From: Ceratodon purpureus | Lineage: Eukaryota; Streptophyta; Bryopsida; Pseudoditrichales; Ditrichaceae | Direction of reading: 5' to 3' | Length of the DNA: 64,000 nt | NCBI GenBank assembly: GCA_014871385.1 | Contig: CM026427.1 | Coordinates: 988,068 to 1,052,067 of the forward strand | Part shown: positions 24,654-35,379 of the stretch, one piece after another | How positions within the stretch are numbered: position 1 is the stretch's first letter | Layout: the number at the start of each line of letters is the position of its first letter | Made by a program: the position numbers and the translations under genes | The notes under the pieces: generated by a model | Database searches by the model: none | What the model was told of the DNA's origin: nothing | Seen by the model: the letters and a program-made list of their open reading frames with translations, nothing else

Positions 24654-25051
24654 TTACTCTTCCGTCTCCTCGACCTCGCCGGCGGCACCAGACCGGTTGT
24701 GCTTCTTCGCATACCTCTGGTTCCTCAAGAACTTGGGGTCCATCTACAAAACCAAACATATCCATTATCAAAACAGTGCATACATCCCCACAATCCGGGC
24801 GATAAAACTTACCCAGAATCATGTTCTAGAAACACCTTCAACATAACGATAACATCCCCCAAAACCCCAACATTCAGCGTAATTCCAAACAAGGCCAAAC
24901 CACGGAAACACCATAAGGTCACATAAACAAAAAATCCTGCTAAACTTACCCCCTTCCTTGAGGTGTATTTGTGCTTCTTCACCTTCTTGATCCCATTCTT
25001 GTGGTTCTTGTATGACTGGTTGTGAGCGGTATGATTCTTCGACTTCGCCAT
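24654..25051 (-). CDS. RPL29: 60S ribosomal protein eL29, 2 exons, 63 aa
   Basis: Small basic protein of the cytosolic large ribosomal subunit. Exon 1 is 25051-24950 ([20 protein letters not shown]..) and exon 2 is 24743-24654, starting [16 protein letters not shown] and ending in acidic EVEETEE. The intron is GT-AG in phase 0. Plant eL29 is about 61 aa with the same N-terminal [12 protein letters not shown] signature and conserved [12 protein letters not shown] block. The sequence just before the ATG, GAGCAGGTAAG, could be the acceptor of a 5' UTR intron, common in ribosomal-protein genes but not proven here. Telo-boxes lie upstream. Confidence 0.97.
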
Positions 25052-25578
25052 CTTACCTGCTCCCACTCCAACACCCAAATGAGTTACAATCACCCCTAAA
25101 ACCCCACCACTCCCCACTCATCCAGTCGCCAAACCCTAAATGCAATCAAAACCCTACCCGACACAAAACCCTTGACTTCACCACATCCTCACGCCACCTG
25201 TGAAATAGAATACAGAGAACATTTAGAAGCAAAACATGAGATGACGAGACATGATGGGAGGGTACGCACCTGATGGAGGGGCTGCAGAGTGGCGCTCCGG
25301 CAAGCACACGAGCAGGCGAGGAAGAGAAAGAGAGCTTGCGGGTCGCTCCTCTAACCCTAAGAACCCCTCCTCCTTGCCCAGGGGTTTGCCCGGATGAATG
25401 AATAGGGGCCCCATGGATGGATGATGTTTCTGGGCCGGAGTCGTCGACGAGTCATTCGTTGCACCAACCTTCAGTCGTGCGTCGTGGGTTTCGTCCACGG
25501 TGTAGCCATGCTTGGTGGAGGCACCTAAAACCGCCCACTTAAACCGGTAGTCCCCGGAGCCTATCCTCACTTACTAAA
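25052..25578 (-). promoter_or_regulatory. eL29 promoter/leader with telo-boxes
   Basis: AAACCCTAA at 25131-25139 is a perfect telo-box about 80 bases before the eL29 ATG. AACCCTAA at 25353-25360 is a second, shorter match. Telo-boxes are typical of plant ribosomal-protein promoters, in line with the eL31 gene here. The leader may contain an intron. The 115-codon leftward frame at 25223-25570 has no motif and is probably leader or promoter DNA. Confidence 0.65.
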
Positions 25579-25881
25579 TTTTGAGTGTAAAAAACTTGAC
25601 TACTCCTATGATTTGCCAAGAGAGCTCCGAGAGAGGTGGAGAGACATTGCAAGATTAATGTTCCAAATGGCGCAAAGTGTGTCCCCGCTATATATATCTA
25701 TACTCTTGGTTTAAAAGAGAATCTCAATGTATAAACTGGAGTTATTTTAGAGTTATTGCGTTTCGTTAGAAAAAATTAGCTTGATTGTGCATATAATTTG
25801 AGAGAGAGAGCATCGAAAGAAATAGAGAGCAGTCAAAGAACTAGGATTTGAAATGATGAAAGTTTATTTTGATTTATATAA

Positions 25882-26148
25882 GAGCATCCCCAGTAAGCCT
25901 ATAAACCTGTAAGCCTGTAATCATGAGAACGTCGTTCTCCCAAACCTGAGTGTCTTTCCGTAGCAAAACATTCCAAAACCGTTTACAGGTTTACAGGTTT
26001 GCCCCTAAAAAACCTTCCAAAACGAAGTTTCAACCTGTAAATTACAAGTTTACAGGCTTGATTCCCATGTTGGCCTCAACCGCAATTCACGTCTTTCCAG
26101 ATCTTTCCGCTTTTCGCTTTCAGATTTAGTGTACTACTGGGGATGCTC
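25882..26148. mobile_element. MITE with GAGCATCCCC ends, 267 bp
   Basis: The left end is GAGCATCCCCAGTA and the right end TACTGGGGATGCTC, flanked on both sides by TAA. A three-base TAA duplication with short terminal inverted repeats is the signature of PIF/Harbinger-type MITEs. No coding capacity. Confidence 0.85.
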
Positions 26149-29106
26149 TAAACGAATCCTAATTTAAGGCTTCTAGCATACATATTTGAGGCGTAGAGTT
26201 TGAAGAATTTTTTTCATGTGTGCAAAGATAAGTTTGTTGTTAAATACACGATTATTTGTGACTCCAAGCTATAATGACTAAAAGTTATTCCAATGAATCC
26301 TCCAACGGTGTTATTTTATCACGTATTTTAACCTTTGTAAAGTTTTAAATTTTCAATATAAATTCATTACTATTAAAATTTGAATAAGATAACAAAGAAA
26401 AATTCCTTTACACAAAATTAATTTGTTCTAGCTTTAAAATAAGAATGAAAAAAATCCAAACTATAAGATTGAAGTGATAAAGACAAAGAACTTATGTTTT
26501 GAATTTTACTTCCATTATATTTATAGATATAAAAAAAACAGTTGTATAAAAGCATTTAATACATGTTATATACACTTCTAAGTTTTATTTCCAACACAAG
26601 TTGAAGCAACTGTACAGCTACATAGAACAAGAGCAGAAATTCACTAAATCCAAAACAAGTACAATGTCTTCGAAAAATGTTCAAATAAGGACTTAGCACA
26701 TCTTAGAATGCCCATACCTTCAAATTGACTTTTGGCAATGCATTTATTACAAGCTCACCAACTAATAGTTCAAATGAAGAAACTAATATATTACATTAAA
26801 CATTTAGGAGTACATATGTCTCTTCATTTGGAAAGTAAATATCCATGTGTCTCATTTGAACAATTTTAGAAATCCATATAAGCCAAAGAAACACTACAAT
26901 TTGTATCAATTTGCTACCTCCGATTGTCAACTTCTATACACAAGTTGCGTCTTGAAACTATCTACATCCTCTCTAAAACTACCTATTCACTAGTTTAGTA
27001 CTATACAAAATACCAAGGATTACTAGATAGGATAATAGAGATTTCTTATTTCATCACTTCAAATGATTGTATGAGGCTTCTAGAAAGCATGTTATGCCAA
27101 ATTGCTTCTATTATTGTAGCAAAAGGAAAGTAGTTAAAATATTGGATGATTTGCTTCTTCCAGATACAAAACTGTTCAAGTGAAATGCAAATTTGGAGTT
27201 TTTTTAATTGTTTTTCACAAAACTCAACTTAAGAGGCTTTTTCTTTGCAAATATGTATGATGTTTTACTTGATTTTTGAATGAAAATCATACCTTGTAAG
27301 TTTATACATTTATGATTTCTTCATAATTGAATGATTGGAAAGTTTGCAAGCTTTTGAATATTTTGGAAGCCACTATATTTGTATACCGATACACTAACGA
27401 ATCAAAGAAAGTTTTACAAAAGAAGAATTGAAGAAACTATTGCTGCAAATTAAGAAACCAAATCAATTTTTTTTACCTGTAAAACCCTCAAACATCGGAA
27501 CATGCGCATCTAGTTACTTTGGACGTAGAAAAAAACAATGAAATTCTCACAACATTAGTCAAACAAACACAAAAGTTGAAACAAAATTAGAACAACGGTG
27601 ATACACTTGATTTGGCGCTATCCAAACAAGGCCTTAGATTAAAATGGGGATACGGATATATAAAGCGGCAATAGGCCTGTGTCATTTCTAATCCTAATCT
27701 TATGCAGGCTCTCCATCTTTCTTGGATCTCTCTTCCAAACATAGGAGTAGTCAAGCTTCTTTTTACCTCCAAATAGAGTAACCCTGAGTAACTTGAGGTT
27801 TGCACTTGGGACCTCTCCTTTAGGAGAGAAGCATAATAAAGTGGACCACAAAAGTGCTTAGCTATTTGCCATTTTCAGCCCTTTTGCAGAAATTGCACAA
27901 AAGCGATGGAAAGATTTATTTGAAGTCAAATTTTTTTACAAGTATGGATTTTCAAATTAATTTGCTAGTATGGATTTTCAACTTGTTTTTCTACAACTTG
28001 AAAAAGTTTCGTGCAAAGTAGACACTTTAAAGTTATTGTAGGAAGGCTTTAAATCCAAGCAAAGTGAATGCAATCCTTTGAAAAAGTGACTATAAAAGAA
28101 TCAAAAACTATCAAAAAATCACTTTTAATTAAGTGGTGCCCTCTGTATGTTTACGAGGTATTCTAAAATAGTCAATTCATATACTCATTGATTCGTTTAG
28201 GATTCCAAAAGTAAGGCAAGGATGTGTTTAAAGAATGTCACTTCCGCGGTATTTTTTGTGCGTTTTTTTTCACCAAACATTGTTTTCTAAATTAAAAAAA
28301 ACATCCTCTAAAGACAATAGAGGGCACCAAATGAAGAAATCAAGACTTTGGAAAAGTTCATTTTCATAATTTAAAACTAGTGGTCAAATTTAGTTTCAAT
28401 TCATGATGTTCTTTTTATAAAGATGCACGTAAGATACTGTATGACACCCTAGAAAGTGACTAAAATGCTCAAAAACTACACCAAAATGCTCAAAATCAGC
28501 TTTGAGCTTTAAAAAACAGCACACTTCATATTCACTTCTTATTGATCACATTTTGCACTTTGTGGTCCACTTTATTGTGCTCTCCCCCTTTATGTCAAAC
28601 ACAAAGACAATCTAGTTTATAACAATAGAACATATCCTTGGAATTAGAAATCCAAAGAAACAAAAAACGTGAAATAGGAAAGGAAAGGACAACTCAAACT
28701 CAAAAAAAAGAAAATACTCAAATCACGTCATTGCAAAACAAAGATTGTCGCAGAGAGTAGTGCCGCACACAATACTCCACCGCATAGCAAGCACCGTGTT
28801 TTGCCGACCTACTATAACAATTTACACAACAATCAAAGTTATCTCCACAAGTATTAATATGACATGGCACATTCTATTCTCAAGTTCACAAAAATTGCTC
28901 AACCAGTATCTCTTCATGCTCACTATACTACAACTTGTTGGCTGCTAATTCACCAACACATAAAATTTTCTCCACGACTCAGCTACAGGTGCATCCACCA
29001 TGGCATCTACACTAGTCATTTGCATCACATGCAACTTCAACTGCAGATGATTAGCCACTAAGTTTTGCCGCACTCCAAGGATTGCAAGACACCAAATTTA
29101 AAAGAC
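26149..29106. other. AT-rich gene-free spacer
   Basis: About 3 kb of AT-rich DNA without a credible coding frame. It includes a pair of inverted arms at 27823-27857 and 28555-28585, and a weak tRNA/SINE-like B-box near 27.8 kb. Confidence 0.5.
27823..28585. repeat. Inverted repeat arms enclosing about 700 bp
   Basis: AATAAAGTGGACCACAAA in the left arm (27823-27857) is matched in reverse complement by the right arm (28555-28585), with about 30 bases similar overall. It may mark the ends of a decayed DNA element. No target duplication was identified and no coding frame lies inside. Confidence 0.5.
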
Positions 29107-29109
29107 TAA

Positions 29110-29515
29110 GAGCATCCACACCGGTGGTCCTCAAACCTCCAAAGGAGATGATATCCAGGGGCCGTTGGCTTTTATGTCTTGCACTAGTGCTCCAGAGCAG
29201 AATCTTTGGGTTGCAGGCTCTCCAAAATTTTGAGAAGGGCTCTACAGGATAGAGAGTAAAGCTCGGGCCCTAGAGCGTCACTTTCGGGAGTCGGTGGTGG
29301 TGGTTTGAGCACTAGTTGGGCAGATTGATGGAATCAAAGAACTGCTCCCCTTTATTCACCCATGAAGCCCCGCCACGTATCCTGCGCAGGATAGCGCATC
29401 TCTGCTTGGTGAGCATTGTTGTGGAACTCCTGAGGTTACCGACGAGGACGTCGATCCTGGCCGCGTCAAACAAAGTATTTGGAGTCTGGGTTGAAGACCA
29501 CGGGTGTGGATGCTC
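29110..29515. mobile_element. MITE with GAGCATCCACACC ends, 406 bp
   Basis: The left end GAGCATCCACACCGGTGG and the complementary right end differ at few positions over about 28 bases. TAA flanks both sides (29107-29109 and 29516-29518). The inside is GC-rich relative to the surroundings. Same terminal motif and duplication as the element at 25882-26148, so probably the same PIF/Harbinger-type superfamily. Confidence 0.85.
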
Positions 29516-29518
29516 TAA

Positions 29519-30491
29519 AGGAAACTAGATCAACAAAGCACAAGCATATTACTTAATATGGGTTACCACTTTGATTTCACTAAAAAACTAGCTTGCCTTT
29601 GCAAAAATCATAATCCAACGTATACAGCCTTTCCGACAAAGTTGAAATACTAAAATCTGGCAAGAATTATATTCCTTGAAAGAGTACACTAGATGATCCT
29701 TGCGTCTCGGGGCTCTCGGGTTTAAAAAGACTCCAACACTCAAGGGGGGCTTTGCTTTTGTCCTATGCTTAAGGTTTTCCCCAACCCATGAGACCCTCCG
29801 CACGGGGCTCAACCATTATATAGCGTCTAATTTTTTATGCTACTTCCTTATGTATCAATTTCAACCTTCATATGAAATAGCATGCTAGCGATGACAACTT
29901 GAGTTATCTCCATACATACATTTTCTTATGCCACTTTCACAGTTTTGACTGATTCCTCTCCATATTCAGCCTTGACTTGTATTGTTTAGAGCTTTGGTTG
30001 TAAAATCAAAAGCTTTCATTTTTGGTTCCTTTCATTACCTTCCTATTTTAAAACTAGAAACCGAGCTTTAATTTTTATATTATGATCTGTTTTCAATTCC
30101 AAAATTATTTCTTTGTCACAGCCTTGTAATAGAAAAAACCAAAAATGTAATATAAAAAAAACGAATTTTTTAAATAAAATTACAAAAGATGTAGAAGATG
30201 TTTTTTTTTTTTTAATTCTTTTTCTTATCACAACAGGCTTTGAATTATATCAAACCATGTATCTTTGTAACAAATCATTGTCACTCCATTAAAACTATGA
30301 AATAACACTTTACCAAACCTATAGTTATTATTCAATTAAACCAAAGAAATTAAGTCATTGAAGGTAGTACTAATATTTCTTTTAAAAACATGTGCTGAAG
30401 AATGAAACTAATTCTCGTTTTTGCAAAAAAAAACATATAAAGACACTTAACAATAAGATAAAATATTCCAAATGCTAAATACTCTTATTAA
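29519..30491. other. Gene-free spacer
   Basis: AT-rich except for a GC-richer patch at about 29.7-29.8 kb. Short frames there have no recognisable motif. No gene, RNA or clear element was identified. Confidence 0.45.
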
Positions 30492-30497
30492 AGATAG

Positions 30498-30656
30498 TTT
30501 TTTTTTTTTGTTTGTTTGTTTGTTTGAGCACATAGGGCGCTTTTTGGCCTGTGGCATTGCATCAGGTGGTGAGGCGCATGTAACATCAAGTATTTCCAGC
30601 GGGTCGAACCTGAGACCTCATGGTTGGCTCTTGGGAGCTTTAAACCCCTCCTCTTG
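30498..30656 (-). mobile_element. tRNA-derived SINE
   Basis: Read leftwards, the head contains GGTTTAAAGCTCCCAAGAG, CCAACCATGAGGTCTCAGG and then GGTTCGACCCG, a good Pol III B-box at 30610-30600. It ends in a (CAAA)n then poly(A) tail, seen on the plus strand as a T-run at 30498-30509 followed by GTTTGTTTGTTTG. AGATAG flanks both sides (30492-30497 and 30657-30662), a possible short target duplication. The head looks slightly 5'-truncated. Confidence 0.7.
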
Positions 30657-31128
30657 AGATAGAGTTTTAAATAGAAGCCTTTTGAAGAATGTTATTACAA
30701 GATGAAGGATATTTTAAAAACATTCTTCAAAGTTATGGAATTTATATCTCTTATTATAGATCATAAAAACATATTTTTTAGACTAATATATTTGTAGAAT
30801 TTTATGTTAGTTGTCTTCTTTGAGATTATTCAAATGTAAGAGAGCATGTGAAGCGTGCTTGTCTATAACATTGCTTTCTTGGATTGTTAATAGTTTGGAA
30901 TAGTTTGGATATGTTGTAGTATATATAGTGGATTATATTTAGCACTTGATTTTTTATAAATGTATTAAAACTAAGACCTTTTAATATTGCAAACATGGTC
31001 CCTTTTGTTGCTGTCAAACAACACGACATGTCTATGTGTATATGTCTCCTATTTGATTTTCTTTCCTTTAATATTTTTATACCACATTTGTCTTGTTTTT
31101 CGTATCATCAATCCCTTAATCTTCAGTC

Positions 31129-31946
31129 ATAAATCCTTAAAATTAAAAGGCTTCAAAACTGCCAAAATCCTTCAAAAATAGACTCTTTCAATACAAGGTA
31201 TAAGTTTTCAAGGTTTGATGTATTTTGGGCAAAATAACCGTAGGATCTAGTACCTTACTTGTACATGTATATGTACCCCAAATCTTAGATTCAAACTCCT
31301 TACTGTTTGAGATATTATCATGTTCTAAGTTGGAAAAAAAGTTTTTTTCCCCTTGTTGCAAAATTGGTTTCAATTGTTTTGTGAACCAAAAAAACCAATC
31401 TCAAAAAAAAAATTGATTTGAGGCTTTTCAAGTTCTTGTTTCTAGGTGGCTTAGAAATACATCCATGCACTTTTTTCCCTTGTACAACCTATAAAATCTA
31501 AAGAAATGCTTGATTTTTCACATGGAGGTATGCTGAAATTCAATTACAAAGGCCGGTCTATGATAGTAAAAAAGGCATATGGAGAAATATTGGATTGAAA
31601 ATCCAAGCAGTGAGATCATGCCCTTAAATTGTATTTACATGTACAAAAAACAAAACTTGAAAAAAAGGTAAAATCTCAATTTTTGGTGAATTTTTGAAGT
31701 TTTTGTGATCTAATTAATTTTGGGCAAATTTTGAGCATATACTACAATTTTGGGCAAATTTCAGTATGCCCTAATAGTGTTTTCAAACTTTGACGGCGGA
31801 TATCATGTAAAGAATGATGAATTTTGAAGCATGAATGGTCTTTTAGAAAGATATGATAATTGTCTATAGTGTGCCAAAATTACAGCATCATCTTATAAAA
31901 ATTGACTTATAGGGAGCCTGACCGGAGTTGATGCTTTAGAGGTTAA
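31129..31946 (+). mobile_element. TTAACCCC-ended element, copy B
   Basis: Parallels copy A (9936-10780) from the left end (TAAATCCTTAAAATTAAAAGG against TTAACCCCTAAAGTTGAAAGG) to the right end CTTTAGAGGTTAA. Shared inner strings include ATAACCGTAGGATCTAGTACC, TATGATAGTAAAAAAGGCATA and TAGGGAGCCTGAC. Both ends have drifted, so this copy appears older. No coding frame. Confidence 0.75.
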
Positions 31947-32145
31947 TCAAGAGACTTGTTAATATTTGATTTTGTTCAAATTTGTTTCATAACATTTGTT
32001 GGAATCTTTGATACAACTATACCTAAATCCTTTATAGGTGCATTTCAAGAGCTATTTTCTAATTGGAGTTATTTACAAATCATATGGTATTTAACTTAGA
32101 TACTCTAAGCTTTGATTAACCAGAATATGATATGTTGATTCTAAG

Positions 32146-32340
32146 TAGTTAAGAGATATGGAAAGAGCTTGATGGTTTTTCCACATTTTGTGTAAAACCT
32201 TGGTATTTCTTGTGTAGGAAAAACTAGATTTTAAGGATGAAATGACAATAAAATTAGTTTTCCTCAAAATTACAGATCACCAAATTTTTAACACCATATA
32301 TAGTAAAACCATCAAGCTCTTCCATACCTCCCAACTATTC
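32146..32340. repeat. Short inverted-repeat element (hairpin)
   Basis: AGAGCTTGATGGTTTT in the left arm (ending near 32180) is matched by AAAACCATCAAGCTCT in the right arm (starting near 32305), with weaker similarity extending outwards. Together they make a roughly 195-base hairpin typical of a MITE. No target duplication was resolved. Confidence 0.6.
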
Positions 32341-35300
32341 AAAGTATCAAATAAATAATACAATTGACTGAGCTTGCGGTACCTTTTAAAGGCTCATAGC
32401 AACATAAGGATAATTCTACTGTTGACTTTGGTAACCATTTAAGGTTGCAACAATGTTAAAAGATTTAAGGGTTAATTTGATCCCATCATACCTGTAACAT
32501 TACATTTGTGTCTGCTGACAGACCACAGTGAAGTTGCACCAAACTACTCTTGGGTATCCGAACACCAATAACTTAGATCATGATTGTACATGGCACCCAG
32601 GGTCACAAGTTCACAACCAGAAGCAAGAAATAGTACAATTATGTTATCCTTAATGTGACTATTACCCTTGAGGTCATTTAAGGCACTGACTCAGGTGCTC
32701 CCATTTTGTTAAATGACCTGTATGTACTCATTGCACAATGTAAAGAGGGGTGAGCAATACCAGTAGTTCCATTTCAAAATTTAGACTTGAATCAAGATGG
32801 TGGTTATCTGAAAGATATTTGCCAGAACCCTGCAAACTTCAAAAGCACTGGATTCAGGTTTTCCAGCAAACTTCAAAGGCAGCATTCAAGAGAGCTGTAA
32901 ACTTGCAGTAGTAACAGATCAGGCCATAGTGAAGAGCAGGCTGGCTGCTCATGTGAAGCATGCTTGTCTGCAGCATAAAATCCTGCAATATATTTTCCTT
33001 GATGAGATGGTAGATAACAAAATTTTAGAGACACTGCAAACAAATTCATTTGCTGTAACCTATTCTGAGTAGTGACAGTCAGCCTCACCAAGTCACAAGA
33101 TGGCTAGTGAACTTGTCACTGTTACATTTAGTTCTTGGGAATCCAGCGTAAATGTAGAGTCTAATACTTTGAGTGAATGTCTACATGACATAGACTAAAA
33201 CCATTTAGGCCAAACGACAAGACATTGGTGGGTTTTAGACCACCAGGAGTCCAGCAAAAACGGAGAAGTGTTCCACCTCTCTCCTGTGGTTAGAAGCATT
33301 CTGCGAGTGGTCTGAAATCCAGTACTGCATTGTCCAGTTGCAGTCAACTCTACTTTTGAACTCGGGAACAACTGAAAACTGTTTTGAGTGCTTACAAATA
33401 CGAGGGAAGATCTTAAATGCAAGAGAACAATCAAAAGATTCTCACAATGCATAACTACTCTTGTTGGACTCTAGCACTGAAAATTCCACATCTTTTGTAC
33501 TACCTCAGACGTTGTGGTGCGCAACAGGGCATCATTGAAGGAAATACTAGTAACAGAAAGCATGAGTCATGACGGTAATGGGATGATCGGTTTACCATAT
33601 TATTTAATCCACATAACTTCTGCAGAAGAGTCGTTGGGATCCTACAGACATAACCTTCAGACAACAAGGTTTAAGTTGATTACTGGCCTAGCAAGTGCAT
33701 ATTTCATTTAAGGAATTAGGGTGGCCAGCGATTCTTACTGATTATTGGCTGCCATGCTTCAATGGCCAAAGCTAGACTTCTTTCTCACTAGAAAGCTCCG
33801 GAGTCCGGAGTACTTGGGGTTGTCATGCACCGTCACGAAGATTCCATTGCTGAGGTCATGGGAGAGAACCAGTCATCAACCCAACAGACAGTTGGATGTT
33901 CTGGTCAGCAACGTACCTCAAACAGCTTGCTGCAGATCCAGTGCAGCAGCTATGGCACTCAGGGTACCAGCTCTCGTGCACTCCTTCACTGTTTAATGGC
34001 CATCCTGTAAGGAAACTTGGCGGTAGCCTGGGGGCAGAGGCTTCCAAGACCTCCAGCAATACTTAAGTTGCATGCAGCAGCATGGCTGGAACAATCCGCA
34101 GTCAGGGTTTCGCCTTGCCAAGTCATCGAGGAATTATTTCAGAACTCATTTAATGAGCATCCACTCCTTCGCAGACACGAGTACTACTATTCTCCATTCT
34201 ACATGGATTGAAGAAAGATGGGAACGAAGGTAGACCTATTCGGGAAGAATTCTAGCGGGAAATTTTCAAATGAAGCTTTATGGGAACACAATGGGGGCAG
34301 AATACTTCCCCTCCATCGGGTGTTCACATGACTGAAGCTTCATAATGTCACAGTGCGTGTCCATAACAATCCGCTGCAAGGGGCAGGAGAAGTCGTGTAA
34401 GATATGAAAGGGGAAACTTCCACATTGTGATGAAAGCCAAGCAGTTACATACGGCCTGCCAGATGACTGACAAAGATGCAAACAGTAGAAGATGCTGACC
34501 CCAAAACGACGATCTTTTCTACCCTTCCACTTCCTAACACTGGTCGATTCTTAACAGGGAATTAATCGACGTCAGGATGAATGAATTAGTGGCAATAATA
34601 CCTGTAGAACGTAAGATTCAACAAAGATTGATACCATTCAGAGGAGAGTGCATGAACAGGGGAGGTTGAAATTCATGATTAGCAATTACAAGAGCCCCGC
34701 TCAGAAACTCATGAACCCACAACTCGGGGCTGACAGGAGCATCGTCAAAACAGGACATATTTCCAGCTTCAGGACTTATAACTTTACAGTAGTGCAGAGC
34801 TTAACAAGAAAGTCAGAGTGCAGATGGCGTTTTCACCGTTTGTATGATACACAACTTCTTCAAGAGGAACCACATGTTATCGCAACGGCAATTGGCCGTT
34901 CAAATCTAGTACTTCCTGGAATAAACTCAGCGCCAGCAATGCCTCGTCATTAGAGTAAGATATTACTTGAAAGCACGCTCAGCTTCAGTATCTCTTCGTG
35001 ATTCACCAGAACAAATTCAGCTTTCACCAACATTCAAGCGGCTCAGCAGCATGAATCTTGGAAATGGCTGCGGTAAGTCCACTTGAAACTCATCACAAGC
35101 TGTAGTCGCGCAAGAATAACTGACCAGATCTTACTAGTACAGAATTCTTCGAATGCCGCCAAGCAGCTGCACTGACCGATCTCTGAATCTGACCATGCTC
35201 CTTGAGAAATCCAGCAACTTCACAGACACTTATTCCGGCAAGCACTGGATCGGAAGACGGTGCTGACAGTCTTCCGACGTTTCCCATAGGCAAGAACCGC

Positions 35301-35379
35301 CAACGGCGCGTTGACATATATCAGGTCGATATCCAAGCGGCAATGGCTGTCTAACCACTTTCAGAACTTGGTTCTGACA

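Larger units (their letters stand above)
30663..35379. other. Spacer, repeats, then 3' side of the ankyrin-like gene
   Basis: To about 32.4 kb this is AT-rich with two repeat elements (31129-31946 and 32146-32340). From 32.5 to 35.4 kb the base composition is more balanced, and it lies downstream of the leftward ankyrin-like gene. Many short frames (up to 101 codons) overlap there in several phases; none shows a family motif. A long 3' UTR or a non-coding transcript is possible but not supported. Confidence 0.45.
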
